Assembly (NCBI RefSeq): GCF_000027225.1
Contig: NC_013892.1
Location: 434,001-498,000 of the forward strand
Length of the DNA: 64,000 nt
Direction of reading: 5' to 3'
Source: Xenorhabdus bovienii SS-2004
Lineage (GTDB): Bacteria > Pseudomonadota > Gammaproteobacteria > Enterobacterales > Enterobacteriaceae
Made by a program: the position numbers and the translations under genes. A model generated the notes under the pieces. The model had not been told where the DNA came from, searched no databases, and saw only the letters and a list, made by a program, of their open reading frames with translations. Below are positions 1 to 8,977 of the stretch, piece after piece. Positions within the stretch are counted from its first letter, which is position 1, and every line of letters begins with the position of its first letter.

Positions 1-139
1 AGAAATTTAGTCAAACTAATTTTTTCCATGTCAAAAGGATGTGTTGAAACTTCTCTATAATAATTTTTTGTCTTTTTCAATAAGGGTTGTTTATTGAGTC
101 TAATTCATTTTCTGAACCTTTAAAAGCGTTGCTGGTAGG

Positions 140-330
140 GCTAGAAGCCTTTACCAAAGCATCATTATCGCAATACAGAGGGAGAACATCAGCGCTGGTT
201 ACAAGCAACACGTAAAAAATCCACCATTATTTCACCCTGTAGTACGTACGCATCCTGTGGCAGTAAAATGTGTACAGTTTTTGCTGAACAGAACAGTTTT
301 TCTTGCTTTTCCAATAAATGTCACGAAGAC
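140..330 (+). pseudogene. Relic of a TauD/TfdA-type dioxygenase
   Basis: One forward frame reads KNPPLFHPVVRTHPV (about 215-259). This is the segment that in TauD/TfdA family 2-oxoglutarate- and iron-dependent dioxygenases lies in the C-terminal half, just before the residues that bind the co-substrate. Similarity fades within about 25 codons on either side, and neither a start codon nor the rest of the family's roughly 280 residues is present. I read it as a small remnant of a decayed gene. The match rests on one conserved motif, so confidence is moderate. Confidence 0.5.
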
Positions 331-345
331 GGACTTTTGCCGCAA

Positions 346-702
346 TTCAAAAAAATACCTCATTTCTGGTGTAAAAAACACTCATTTATTCGATAAAAAA
401 TTAATTCCAATGAAAAATAAACATTTGTTTGGTAATACATTTAGCTACCATAACATATTGTTATTAATGTAATAATTTTAGAATAAAATCTAATAACCTA
501 GATGGATTTTTTTATCATGCTGATTTTTGTTAATTTTACAGAATAATACTTGTGATGAAAATCACGATTTATACCACAAAATACATCTTATAAAAATTAC
601 GATCACTTCCGCATAATAAGAACGAAATATAAAAATAATCTTTACTGTTCGTCAGAAATGAAATAAAAACATTAACACTAAAAAAATAATCAGGGGCATG
701 AT
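346..702. other. AT-rich gap upstream of the yeiI-like gene
   Basis: This stretch of about 350 bases is very AT-rich and shows no gene that I can support. It presumably carries the promoter of the downstream kinase gene. I could not pick out a convincing operator or promoter pair. Confidence 0.4.
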
Positions 703-1776
703 ATGCCAAGCAGGGAAAACCAGATATTACGACTTATCAAGCAAGATCCTTTTATTCAGCAACAAGAAATTGCTGATATTCTTGGGGTTAGTCGTTCATG
801 TGTAGCAGGACACATTATGAATATGAACAAAAAAGGTCATATAAAAGGCAAAGGATATATTTTTCCTAGCCCTAATAATGCTTATGCTGTCACAATTGGC
901 GCAGCCAATATGGATTTCACCAGTTATGCCTCTGAAAAGTTAGTGTATGAAGATTCCAACCCAGGGAAAATAATATCGACGCCGGGAGGTGTCGGAAGAA
1001 ACATTGCACAAAATATTGCTGCACTGAAAAGTGAAAGCCATTTCATTTCTGTTGTTGGTAATGATTATAATGGCAAGGTATTATTCGAACAAACGAAACT
1101 AGCTGGTGTTAATATTAGATATTTCCATAAATTAGATGAAGAAAAAACATCGATCTGTAATTCCATCATTGATGAAAATGGCAAATGCATAGTCTCTGTT
1201 AATGACATGGACATTATGGAAAAGCTCACGCCCACATTATTATCTCAGTCCGAAGAGTTAATCCGACGTGCTAGTGTATTAGTCATTGACTGTAATCTGA
1301 CAGAAGGAGCATTGGAATGGCTATTTAATCATGCTGGAAATGTGCCGATTTTTATTGATACCGTTTCCACATTTAAGGCGACTAAGATCCGCCATTGGCT
1401 ATCTTATATCCACACCCTGAAACCCAATCGATCTGAAGCTGAAATTCTCAGTGGAATAGAAATTGAGACCCAAAAAGATGCCGCTATCGCCGCATCCTGG
1501 TTCCATCAACAAGGTGTTCAACGTTTAATTTTAAGTATGGGTGCGGAAGGTGTGTACTACAGTGAACTAGATAATAAATCAGGCTATTCACGTGCGATTA
1601 CCACCAGTGTGCTCAATGCCAGTGGAGCTGGTGATGCGATGATGGCAGGTCTTGCCCACTGTTGGTTACAGAGTATGTCTCTGGAAGACAGCATTCGTTA
1701 CGCACAACGATGTTCTGCACTCACGCTGTCTTCAGAGGATACTTGGATACTACCCAATAAGTCGTCTATACCTTGA
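703..1776 (+). CDS. yeiI: PfkB-family sugar kinase with N-terminal HTH (YeiI-like)
   Basis: The 357-residue protein has two parts. Residues 1-50 form a winged-helix segment (IKQDPFIQQQEIADILGVSR) typical of the YeiI/YegV group. The rest is a ribokinase/PfkB fold, with the glycine-rich substrate segment TPGGVGRNIAQN and the C-terminal NASGAGDAMMAG signature, whose aspartate is the catalytic base. Length and layout match E. coli YeiI (about 362 residues), an uncharacterised relative of pseudouridine kinase, so phosphorylation of a nucleoside or sugar is inferred and the substrate is unknown. The start is supported by AGGGGC about 6 bases upstream. Nothing like a pseudouridine glycosidase gene sits beside it. 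It converges with argI. Confidence 0.85.
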   Translation: MPSRENQILRLIKQDPFIQQQEIADILGVSRSCVAGHIMNMNKKGHIKGKGYIFPSPNNAYAVTIGAANMDFTSYASEKLVYEDSNPGKIISTPGGVGRNIAQNIAALKSESHFISVVGNDYNGKVLFEQTKLAGVNIRYFHKLDEEKTSICNSIIDENGKCIVSVNDMDIMEKLTPTLLSQSEELIRRASVLVIDCNLTEGALEWLFNHAGNVPIFIDTVSTFKATKIRHWLSYIHTLKPNRSEAEILSGIEIETQKDAAIAASWFHQQGVQRLILSMGAEGVYYSELDNKSGYSRAITTSVLNASGAGDAMMAGLAHCWLQSMSLEDSIRYAQRCSALTLSSEDTWILPNKSSIP

Positions 1777-1786
1777 AAAACAAAAA

Positions 1787-1806
1787 GCGGTGCTTATTCG
1801 CACCGC
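1787..1806 (-). terminator. Terminator of argI
   Basis: GCGGTGC and GCACCGC form a 7-bp stem with a 6-base loop. On the minus strand it is followed by a T-rich run, which fits intrinsic termination 12 bases past the argI stop codon. Confidence 0.8.
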
Positions 1807-1817
1807 ATTAACACCCA

Positions 1818-2831
1818 TCAAAAACTAAGTTCTTTCGCTAGCGTTGCTACCATCACTGCCTTAATCGTGTGCATACGGTTTTCTGCCTGATCAAACACAA
1901 TACTGTGTTTTGATTCAAAGACTTCACTAGTGACTTCCAGCCCACCATACAGATTGAACTCCTCAGCCAGTTGCTTGCCAAGCGTTGTTTCTTCATCGTG
2001 GAACGCAGGAAGGCAGTGGAGGAACTTCACCTCCGGGTTCTCCGTCAGTTGAATGACATCCATATTCACTTGATAGGGCTTTAGCAGCGCAATGCGCTCT
2101 TGCCAGACTGTTTTGGGTTCTCCCATCGAAACCCAAACATCAGTGTAAAGAAAATCGGCATCTTTAACGCCGGTCGCAATGTCTTCTGTCAGGGCGATCC
2201 TGCCGCCGGTTTTTTCTGCCAGAGTTTGGCATTCGGCAATCAATGCTGCATCCGGCCAGCACGTTTTGGGAGCGACCAGACGCAGCTCCATACCGGTTAA
2301 TGCAGCGGCTTCCAGCATTGTATTGCCCATGTTATTGCGGGCATCGCCCAAATAGGCAAGTTTGATTTCAGTCAGTGGCTTCTGGCTATGTTCTTGCATC
2401 GTCAGTAAATCGGCTAACAGTTGAGTCGGGTGGAATTCATTCGTTAAACCATTCCAGACCGGAACGCCGGCGTATTTCGCCAGCGTTTCGACAACTTCCT
2501 GACCATATCCACGGTACTGAATGCCGTCATACAGACGCCCAAGTACCCGTGCGGTGTCCTTGATGGATTCTTTATGTCCAATCTGGCTGCCATTTGAGCT
2601 TAAATAGGTGACGCTGGCACCTTGATCATGAGCAGCGACTTCAAAGGCACAGCGTGTACGGGTGGAGTCTTTCTCAAAAATCAGCGCGATATTTTTACCT
2701 GACAGTAAAGGCGACTCTTTACCTGATTTTTTATTCGATTTTAATTCACTCGATAGTGTCAGAAATACATTAATTTCTGAAGGAGTATAGTCATGTAATC
2801 TTAGTAAATTGCGTCGATAAAATGGATTCAT
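1818..2831 (-). CDS. argI: Ornithine carbamoyltransferase
   Basis: This enzyme transfers the carbamoyl group from carbamoyl phosphate to ornithine, giving citrulline in arginine biosynthesis in the cytoplasm. The 337-residue protein carries the carbamoyl-phosphate signature [13 protein letters not shown] and the ornithine-binding [11 protein letters not shown] segment with its active-site cysteine. Length matches the E. coli enzyme (334). GGAGA lies 8 bases before the ATG, supporting the start. It is followed on the opposite strand by rraB and then yjgM, as in E. coli. Two ArgR-box-like sequences overlap its promoter region, so repression by arginine-ArgR is expected. E. coli K-12 also has an argF copy; the symbol follows genome order. 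Confidence 0.97.
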   Translation of the reverse strand: MNPFYRRNLLRLHDYTPSEINVFLTLSSELKSNKKSGKESPLLSGKNIALIFEKDSTRTRCAFEVAAHDQGASVTYLSSNGSQIGHKESIKDTARVLGRLYDGIQYRGYGQEVVETLAKYAGVPVWNGLTNEFHPTQLLADLLTMQEHSQKPLTEIKLAYLGDARNNMGNTMLEAAALTGMELRLVAPKTCWPDAALIAECQTLAEKTGGRIALTEDIATGVKDADFLYTDVWVSMGEPKTVWQERIALLKPYQVNMDVIQLTENPEVKFLHCLPAFHDEETTLGKQLAEEFNLYGGLEVTSEVFESKHSIVFDQAENRMHTIKAVMVATLAKELSF

Positions 2832-2856
2832 GCTGTATTTTCTCCATTAGAGTGAT

Positions 2857-2896
2857 ATTGAATTTATATTCAATATATATCGATAAAAAATTCAAT
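2857..2896 (-). promoter_or_regulatory. ARG boxes upstream of argI
   Basis: Positions 2857-2874 (ATTGAATTTATATTCAAT) fit the 18-bp ArgR operator consensus with both TGAAT/ATTCA half-sites intact. A weaker second box follows at about 2879-2896, with one good half-site (ATTCA). Such tandem boxes are the usual ArgR hexamer target, here just upstream of the argI start. Repression is inferred from known arg operons. Confidence 0.85.
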
Positions 2897-3064
2897 TACA
2901 ACCCCTGTGATGTGTATTTGTCATTTCAATGAAATTAAAACAATTTGTCATGCCATAGTTCACGGTCTGTATTTCCTTTTTGACGAAATTGGATAGCTAT
3001 ATCCTTCGCAGGAAAAAGATGGGAGAATGCGCAACAGGACAGCCAAATGACGGAGGGGATTGGC

Positions 3065-3496
3065 ATGGCAGACCCACATGCTTTAGAAGAACAGCGCGAA
3101 GAAACTCGCTTGATCATTGAAGAATTATTGGAAGATGGCAGCGATCCTGATGCGCTTTATATTATTGAGCACCATTTTTCGGCGGAAAACTTCGATCTTT
3201 TGGAAAAAGCCGCCGTTGAAGCATTCAAACTCGGTTATGAAGTGACGGATGCGGAAGAGCTGGAAACTGAAGATCGTGTTGTGCTGATGTGCTGTGACAT
3301 CATCAGTGAAAGCCGTCTGGATGCTGAACTGATTAATACTCAGGTTGAGCAGCTCATGAATCTGGTTGAAAAGCTCGGTGTGAATTACGATGGTTGGGGG
3401 ACGTATTTTGAAGATCCCAATGCGCCCGATGATGAAGACGAAGACGAAGACGAAGCTGAAGATTTCCCTGAGCAAGACGAACGCAAACTTCACTAA
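3065..3496 (+). CDS. rraB: RNase E activity regulator B
   Basis: RraB binds RNase E and inhibits its endonuclease activity, changing the set of mRNAs degraded. The protein (143 residues from this start) begins [20 protein letters not shown], which follows E. coli RraB closely, and ends in the expected strongly acidic tail. A longer frame opens at 3047, but GGAGGGG sits 7 bases before the ATG at 3065, and homologues begin there. It lies between argI and yjgM as in E. coli. It is divergent from argI, with about 230 bases between the two start codons. Confidence 0.95.
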   Translation: MADPHALEEQREETRLIIEELLEDGSDPDALYIIEHHFSAENFDLLEKAAVEAFKLGYEVTDAEELETEDRVVLMCCDIISESRLDAELINTQVEQLMNLVEKLGVNYDGWGTYFEDPNAPDDEDEDEDEAEDFPEQDERKLH

Positions 3497-3525
3497 GTTT
3501 TTCTGACGAGATTGTCGAAATAAAT

Positions 3526-3546
3526 GCCCCACTTGGTCTGTGGGGC
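3526..3546. terminator. Hairpin between convergent rraB and yjgM
   Basis: GCCCCAC and GTGGGGC form a 7-bp stem with a 7-base loop, midway between the two convergent stop codons. No long T run follows on either strand, so efficiency is uncertain. Confidence 0.55.
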
Positions 3547-3575
3547 TGACTGATTAGTGACCACCTTTGTAAGCG

Positions 3576-4079
3576 TTATAGCACTTTGATCATCCTGATC
3601 TCACAGTCACAGTGGCCGGTATTGCCGAGTGGCTCACCAAGATGGCTGAATCCCAGTTTTTCATACAGTTTAATGGCCGTTTGCAGGATCTCAGTCGTTT
3701 CCAAATAACAACGTTTAAAACCCTGTTCTATACCGAATTCCAGCGACTGTTTCACGATTTGTCTGGCAATACCTTTTCCCCGCAGTACTGATGAGAGATA
3801 CATCTTCTGTAACTCACAGGTATCATCATCACCGCCAGCCAGTGGAGCAACGCCTCCGCCGCCAACGACTTCCCCATCCATTTCGATGACCCAGTAAGCG
3901 CTGCGTGGCTGGTTGTATACTTCGTACAATGTATCCAGAATCGGATCTGCGACGGCAAAACCTCGGTCTGCGGTCAGGCCATGTTCGGCGGATACTTGAC
4001 GGATAACGGCAGCAATGCCGGTATTATCTTGTGGAGTAATGGGGCGAATGACGTAGTTTTGTGTTGTTGTTGCAGTCAT
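3576..4079 (-). CDS. yjgM: GNAT-family N-acetyltransferase YjgM
   Basis: This 167-residue GCN5-related acetyltransferase has the acetyl-CoA-binding core (residues about 95-125: LQKMYLSSVLRGKGIARQIV), with the R/Q-x-x-G-x-G/A-type pyrophosphate loop seen here as RGKGIA. The acceptor substrate is not established. The open frame extends 34 codons further upstream, but the ATG at 4079 is preceded by AGAGGAAAT and gives the family length of about 167 residues. Position between rraB and the valS region matches E. coli. Confidence 0.88.
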   Translation of the reverse strand: MTATTTQNYVIRPITPQDNTGIAAVIRQVSAEHGLTADRGFAVADPILDTLYEVYNQPRSAYWVIEMDGEVVGGGGVAPLAGGDDDTCELQKMYLSSVLRGKGIARQIVKQSLEFGIEQGFKRCYLETTEILQTAIKLYEKLGFSHLGEPLGNTGHCDCEIRMIKVL

Positions 4080-4278
4080 TATTTCCTCTTTATATTTTTT
4101 ATTTTGACTTAAAATTCTCCCGAAACAGGCAGCTTGTTGGGGGGAGATATGACTCAAGGAGGATAAGGGGATTGGAGCCACACTTGAGGATACCGTTAAC
4201 TTTATAAGTCACTATCAGCTTGATATTAATTGAAAAAACAAATAAGTAAACAGGATAAATTCGCTGAATTTATTGATG

Positions 4279-4301
4279 AGCGGCGTGATGAAAACGCCGC
4301 T
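4279..4301. terminator. Hairpin after the ABC transporter operon
   Basis: AGCGGCGT and ACGCCGCT form an 8-bp GC-rich stem with a 7-base loop, about 22 bases past the stop of the binding-protein gene. No clear T tract follows, so it could be a weak terminator or a transcript-stabilising end. Confidence 0.45.
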
Positions 4302-4323
4302 GATTGAGGAATTGAGAGGCAGG

Positions 4324-5097
4324 TTATTTGGAAATATCAGTGCCGAAGTATTTTTCGGAAATACGGGCATAAGTCCCGTCATCTTTCATGTCTTGTAGTG
4401 CCTTATTGATGACGGCGATCAGTTCTGGATCTCCTTTACGGAGCAGAACGGCCGATTTGCTTGCATCAGCTTGCTGGGCGACGATTTTCACTGGTGCATC
4501 AGGACGCTGTTTTTTGAAATCCAGAAACGAAAGGCGATCATTCAATGTCGCATCTGCACGACCCGTAGCGACCAAATCAATGGCTTGGTTAAAGCCGTCG
4601 GTACTGACTAAATGAGCCCCATTAGAGGTTGCTAGTTGCCCATAGTTACTGGTCAGGGACTGGGCTGAACGTTTTCCTTTGATATCAGCGAAAGTTTTAA
4701 TATCACTGTTATTATCGCGAGTAATCAATACGACTTGGGAAGCGGTATAAGGAATGGAGAAACTGTACTTCGCTTCTCGTTCAGGTGTGACACCCACTTG
4801 GTTGATCACAGCATCAAAACGTTTAGCATCCAGCCCCGCAATCAAACCATCCCATTTGACTTCCATGAATTCTGGTTTGACATTCAGGCGGCGTGCAACT
4901 TCACGGGCGATATCTACATCAAAACCAGTTAATTTATTGGCCTGATCGTGATAGGTAAAAGGAGGGTATGTCCCTTCTGTTCCAACTTTAAAGACACCAG
5001 AGGCTTTTATCGCGTCCAGATCCTTTCCGGCATAACTGGGGGCGGAAATTGTAAGGGCTGTGGCACCCGCCAGTAACAAACTCAGGAATGCTTTCAT
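4324..5097 (-). CDS. Polar amino-acid (cystine-type) ABC binding protein
   Basis: This is the periplasmic substrate-binding component of an ABC importer. From the ATG at 5097 the protein has 257 residues: a signal peptide (MKAFLSLLLAGATALTISAP with an A-x-A type site near SYAG), then the family-3 solute-binding signature (TGFDVDIAREVARRL) and a two-lobed core. GGAGAAA precedes this ATG; a longer frame opening at 5172 adds an unlikely 25-residue leader. It is the last gene of a permease-ATPase-binding protein set. A closely similar paralogue lies at 8204-8977. The sequence resembles cystine-binding TcyA/FliY-type proteins, but the ligand is inferred only. Confidence 0.88.
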   Translation of the reverse strand: MKAFLSLLLAGATALTISAPSYAGKDLDAIKASGVFKVGTEGTYPPFTYHDQANKLTGFDVDIAREVARRLNVKPEFMEVKWDGLIAGLDAKRFDAVINQVGVTPEREAKYSFSIPYTASQVVLITRDNNSDIKTFADIKGKRSAQSLTSNYGQLATSNGAHLVSTDGFNQAIDLVATGRADATLNDRLSFLDFKKQRPDAPVKIVAQQADASKSAVLLRKGDPELIAVINKALQDMKDDGTYARISEKYFGTDISK

Positions 5098-5178
5098 TGT
5101 ATTTCTCCAAATCAATAATGTGTCACTATGCTTATTTGAGCTTAACGGGTTTACGCTGAGTCTAAACGTCACAGCCCG

Positions 5179-5943
5179 TTATATTTCCCAATCAGGTAAA
5201 GTTTCCGTCAGGGTTGAGATAAACTCGCCAGTGCGTTGCTTATTCGGGCGGGTAAACATGGTTTGTGCTGTTCCCGATTCGACAATTTCGCCTGATTCCA
5301 GAAAGATAACATTGTGGGCAAGATTGGCGGCCAGACGCAGATCGTGTGTCGCCATTACCATGGTCGTGCCTTCTTCTGCCAAGTGTTTCAGAACAGAAAC
5401 GACTTCTTTCGATAATTCAGGGTCAAGGGCTGAGGTCGGTTCATCACAGAGCAGCACTTTGGGAGAGGGAGCCATTGCTCTGGCAATAGCCACACGTTGT
5501 TGTTGACCACCGGATAATGTGTTCGGCCAGACATCTGCCTTATGGGACATACCCACTTTTTTCAGTAATTCCTGCGCCCGCTCTCTGGCGCGTTCGAGTG
5601 GCCATTTTTGTACATAAATCAGCCCTTCTATGATGTTTTCAATCACTGTAAGGTGAGGGAAAAGCTGAAAATTCTGGAATACCATGCCCGTTTGCAGGCT
5701 GAACCGTTGGATTTCCCTGTGCGGCAGGCGTTCTTTGCCGGTGAAGGTTATCTGTTCTTTGCCAATTTCCAATGTACCCGCCTGTGGGATCTCCAACAGA
5801 TTGATGCAGCGTAGCAGGGTACTTTTTCCACTGCCAGAAGGCCCGATCAATGCTGTCAGGCTGCCTTCTTTAATGGTCAGGCTAATGTTTTTCAGCACCT
5901 TTTGTCCGTCGAAACTTTTTTCAATGTTAGAGAGCTGAATCAT
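5179..5943 (-). CDS. Polar amino-acid ABC transporter ATPase
   Basis: The 254-residue nucleotide-binding subunit has Walker A GPSGSGKST (about residues 33-41), the ABC signature [14 protein letters not shown], Walker B LLCDEPTSALDPE and the switch histidine in MATHDLR. It powers uptake through the permease encoded just upstream, whose last 17 bases it overlaps, so the two are probably translationally coupled. The class is the polar amino-acid (HisP/GlnQ/TcyC-like) ATPases. Confidence 0.93.
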   Translation of the reverse strand: MIQLSNIEKSFDGQKVLKNISLTIKEGSLTALIGPSGSGKSTLLRCINLLEIPQAGTLEIGKEQITFTGKERLPHREIQRFSLQTGMVFQNFQLFPHLTVIENIIEGLIYVQKWPLERARERAQELLKKVGMSHKADVWPNTLSGGQQQRVAIARAMAPSPKVLLCDEPTSALDPELSKEVVSVLKHLAEEGTTMVMATHDLRLAANLAHNVIFLESGEIVESGTAQTMFTRPNKQRTGEFISTLTETLPDWEI

Positions 5944-6634
5944 TTTTCGCTTCCTTACTGCTGCGGTGTTGGGAAAATTGTTGGGAGAATTTCTTTTCCA
6001 GACGAACTTGTAGTGCTGACAGTACTGAACTTAACAGCAAATAGAGGATAGCGGCTTCGGTATACAGGATCAGCGGTTGGTATGTGACGGCTGCAATGCG
6101 CTGTGCAGCCAGAAACATCTCTGGAACAGTGATGACGGAAGCCAGTGAGGTATCTTTTACCAATGAAATAAAGGTATTTGACAGTGGTGGAATAGAAACC
6201 CGTGCCGCCTGTGGCAGTACGATCCGGCGCAGTGACTGCCACCAACTCATGCCGATGGAGTGAGACGCTTCCCACTGCCCTTTAGGCACCGAAATCAGTG
6301 CTGCTCGGATCACTTCAGAAGTATAAGCACCGACATTAAGAGTAAAGCCGATGACGGCAGAGGTGAAAGCTTCCAGCGTAATGCCCACACTGGGCAGGGC
6401 ATAAAAGATCAGAAACAATTGAACCAGCAAAGGTGTACCACGGATCAGCCAGACATAAAACCGAACGACTGCAACCAGTGGCTTTGACCCATACAGGCGG
6501 ATTAAGGCGACGATAAACCCCAAAGAAATCCCCAATGCGAATGTAATCAGCGTGAGGGGAATGGTAAATGTCAGGCCAGCGTAAAGCATCGGCCAAAGGG
6601 AATCCAGCGCTAAACTGAGCCATGATGGGGTCAT
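5927..6634 (-). CDS. Polar amino-acid ABC transporter permease
   Basis: This inner-membrane permease has about 235 residues and several hydrophobic helices. It carries the HisM/GlnP-family EAA loop (EASHSIGMSWWQSLRRIVLPQA), which docks onto the ATPase. AGGAAG lies 7 bases before the ATG at 6634, so I chose it over the 15-codon upstream extension. It is the first gene of the permease-ATPase-binding protein operon. A single permease probably acts as a homodimer, as is usual for systems with one permease gene. Confidence 0.9.
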   Translation of the reverse strand: MTPSWLSLALDSLWPMLYAGLTFTIPLTLITFALGISLGFIVALIRLYGSKPLVAVVRFYVWLIRGTPLLVQLFLIFYALPSVGITLEAFTSAVIGFTLNVGAYTSEVIRAALISVPKGQWEASHSIGMSWWQSLRRIVLPQAARVSIPPLSNTFISLVKDTSLASVITVPEMFLAAQRIAAVTYQPLILYTEAAILYLLLSSVLSALQVRLEKKFSQQFSQHRSSKEAKNDSAL

Positions 6635-7064
6635 ATATTCTTCCTGTTTATAGGGTGGATAGACATATTTATACAACATATCAGAGCCTATCTGATCAGA
6701 ATAGCGGGTTTAGCTACAGAGATAGGTTGTTGTTCAAAAAGTCTTTATTTTTTGCATAGTTCTTTTAATGATGATATTGCAATACAATGCCATCTTTATA
6801 TAAAATAAAGTTATAGCTTAGAACCAAGAGTAAGTCAGTGATCTTGATAAAAATGATAAATTCATCGATTATGGCAGACGTTTTTTATAGAGCTGGTTGT
6901 TGCAGTTTGAGATACAGCTAAGTTAATAATGCCTATTATGATAATATGTTTTATTGAGGGTGGGGTTAACATAATATAAAGGTGATGATTTTATTTGGTG
7001 TTTTTATTATATGTAACTTGATTAAATGATAGATCCTGTAAGAAAACCGAGATTAAAAGTGTTT
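6635..7064. other. AT-rich promoter region next to IS30 insertion
   Basis: These 430 bases lie between the permease start and the left end of the IS30 element. No gene is visible. The region should contain the transporter promoter, since the element separates the operon from the second binding-protein gene upstream. Confidence 0.45.
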
Positions 7065-8147
7065 CTTGGATTCACATATTAAGCGCAACACCGTAATGGA
7101 CGAAGTAAATGAGAGGATATTCCTTTAAATAACTCATTCGGTGTTTTGTAATCTCGTGTTTTACGAGGACGATTATTTAATCGGTTTGCCACAAGGTTAA
7201 TCTCCCGCTCTGATACCTTATTAAAATCAGTTCCTTTTGGGAAGTAATCTCTGATTAATCCATTCGTGTTCTCATTTATCCCTCTTTCCCAGGGGGAATA
7301 CGGGTGAGCAAAATAAATTTTTGTCTCTAAATTTTTACTGATCAGTTCGTGTTCGGCAAATTCGAGGCCGTTATCAAAGGTCATTGTTTTAATTTTATGT
7401 TTTATCAGTGATAAATGTCTTGTTGCCGCTTTTGCGACCCCTTCTGCTGTTTTATTTTCAAGTTTAATTATGATAGTAAATAACGATTTTCGTTCAACTA
7501 ATGTCAATAATGCACTTTTATGATTTTTACCCACGATAGTATCTCCTTCCCAATCACCAATACGCTGCTTTTTATCAACAAGTTTGGGACGCTTATCAAT
7601 ACTGACTCTGTTTTTAATTTTTCCTCTGCGCTCATAACTTCCATAGCGTTTACGATACGGTTTTTTCGCAATTCTAAGATGTTGCCATAAATTACCACCA
7701 TTAATTTTATCCTTATAAATCAATCGATAAACTGTTTCATGATGCAAAGATATTATATTTTCCCTTTTGAGATAACCGACTGTTTGTTCAGGACTTAAAT
7801 CTTGCCAAATTAACTGTTTGATCCACATTTCTATCTCTGGTTTCATTTTTACTGCTTTTGTAGCACACTGTCGGCGCGCTACGGCCTTAAGCTGAGCTTG
7901 TTCAGGCGTATATTTCTTTGCCTCCCGATTTCGTCTCAATTCCCGGCTAATCGTTGATGGGTTTCGATTGAGTGACTTTGAAATCTCCCGTTGTGAAAAA
8001 CCGGCTTCTTTCAGGCTGAAAATCTGATATCTTTCTGTTTCGGTCAGTTGTTTATAGGCCATAGCGCATTTTCCTTTGGCGAGAAAGATGCCTACTATAG
8101 CAACTGACCGCCTTTCTTAGAAATTGCACTTATTATGCGAATCCAAG
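7065..8147 (-). mobile_element. IS30-family insertion sequence
   Basis: About 1083 bases are bounded by imperfect inverted repeats of about 24 bases: the left end reads CTTGGATTCACATATTAAGC and the right end, inverted, reads CTTGGATTCGCATAATAAGT. TTT flanks both ends (7062-7064 and 8148-8150), which could be a 3-bp target duplication but lies in AT-rich sequence. One intact transposase gene fills the element. It sits between two genes for related amino-acid binding proteins. Confidence 0.9.
7079..8062 (-). CDS. IS30-family transposase
   Basis: The 327-residue protein begins with an HTH region (ERYQIFSLKEAGFSQREISK, then NPSTISRELRRN). It continues into the IS30 DDE domain: GDWEGDTIVG with the first aspartate, TFDNGLEFAEHE with the second, and ERGINENTNGLIRDYFPKG with the glutamate. 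No disruption is seen, so the enzyme may be active. Its stop codon is about 14 bases from the left terminal repeat, the compact layout usual in this family. Confidence 0.96.
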   Translation of the reverse strand: MAYKQLTETERYQIFSLKEAGFSQREISKSLNRNPSTISRELRRNREAKKYTPEQAQLKAVARRQCATKAVKMKPEIEMWIKQLIWQDLSPEQTVGYLKRENIISLHHETVYRLIYKDKINGGNLWQHLRIAKKPYRKRYGSYERRGKIKNRVSIDKRPKLVDKKQRIGDWEGDTIVGKNHKSALLTLVERKSLFTIIIKLENKTAEGVAKAATRHLSLIKHKIKTMTFDNGLEFAEHELISKNLETKIYFAHPYSPWERGINENTNGLIRDYFPKGTDFNKVSEREINLVANRLNNRPRKTRDYKTPNELFKGISSHLLRPLRCCA

Positions 8148-8203
8148 TTTTTTAATTTAAATGGTTTATGAATAATTAAAAAACACCCATAATTTTATTC
8201 TGA

Positions 8204-8977
8204 TTATTCAGCCACCTCTCCGCCAAAATAATTATCCCAAATCTGCTGATAAGTGCCATCGTTTTTAATTTCAGTAATGGCTTTATCAACAGCGGCTTTT
8301 AATTCAGGATCACTTTTACGCAGCAGCACGGCGGTTTGTGCTGCGTTGGTATCGGCCGCTACAATTTTTACCGGTGCATCCGGGCGATGTTTTTTATAGT
8401 CGAGATAAGAAAGTTTATCATTGATAGTGGCATCTGCCCGACCTGTGCTGACCAATTCCACTTCCTGACTAAAGCCATTGGTTCCGATAATTTCTGCACC
8501 ATAATGGCGGGCAATCTGGGCAAAGTTATTAGTCAGGGTATGGGAGGAGGTTCTGCCTTTTAAATCCCTGAAAGTTTTAATGTCGTTATTATCTTTTCGG
8601 GTAATCAGCACAGCCTCAGAAATGACATAGGGCAGGGAAAAGCTATATTTTTTCTCGCGTTCTGGTGTAATAGCAATTTGATTCATGACGGCATCGGAAC
8701 GTCCGGCATCAAGGCCACCAATCAAACCATCCCACTTGCCTTCAATAAATTCGGGTTTTACTTTCATACGCAGAGCAATTTCGCGACCAATTTCCACATC
8801 AAAACCGGTTAACTTGCCGGAAGCATCATGATAACTGAAGGGCGCATAGGCTCCTTCTGTCCCGATTCTGAATACACCTGTGGATTGGATATTATCAAGA
8901 GTGGACTTTGCATAAGCCAGTTGGGTGATGCCTAATTGGATGATAGTTGCCAGTAGTATATTCAGAATTATATTCAT
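8204..8977 (-). CDS. Second amino-acid ABC binding protein paralogue
   Basis: This 257-residue periplasmic binding protein has a signal peptide ending near AYAKST. It has the same family-3 solute-binding layout as the protein at 4324-5097; shared blocks include the TGFDVxI, PEREKKYSFSLPY and RADATxNDxLSxLDxKKxRPDAPVKIV regions. GGAGAAAT precedes the ATG. It is a duplicate receptor with no permease of its own, and it probably feeds the same permease and ATPase, from which the IS30 element now separates it. The ligand is inferred to be a polar amino acid such as cystine. Confidence 0.88.
   Translation of the reverse strand: MNIILNILLATIIQLGITQLAYAKSTLDNIQSTGVFRIGTEGAYAPFSYHDASGKLTGFDVEIGREIALRMKVKPEFIEGKWDGLIGGLDAGRSDAVMNQIAITPEREKKYSFSLPYVISEAVLITRKDNNDIKTFRDLKGRTSSHTLTNNFAQIARHYGAEIIGTNGFSQEVELVSTGRADATINDKLSYLDYKKHRPDAPVKIVAADTNAAQTAVLLRKSDPELKAAVDKAITEIKNDGTYQQIWDNYFGGEVAE

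Noticed and set aside
257..472. 71-codon forward frame near the left edge
   Set aside because: Only its upstream extension carries the dioxygenase motif; the frame itself has no ribosome-binding site or protein-like pattern.
3125..3532. 135-codon frame antisense to rraB
   Set aside because: It is a mirror of the acidic rraB coding sequence and has no support of its own.
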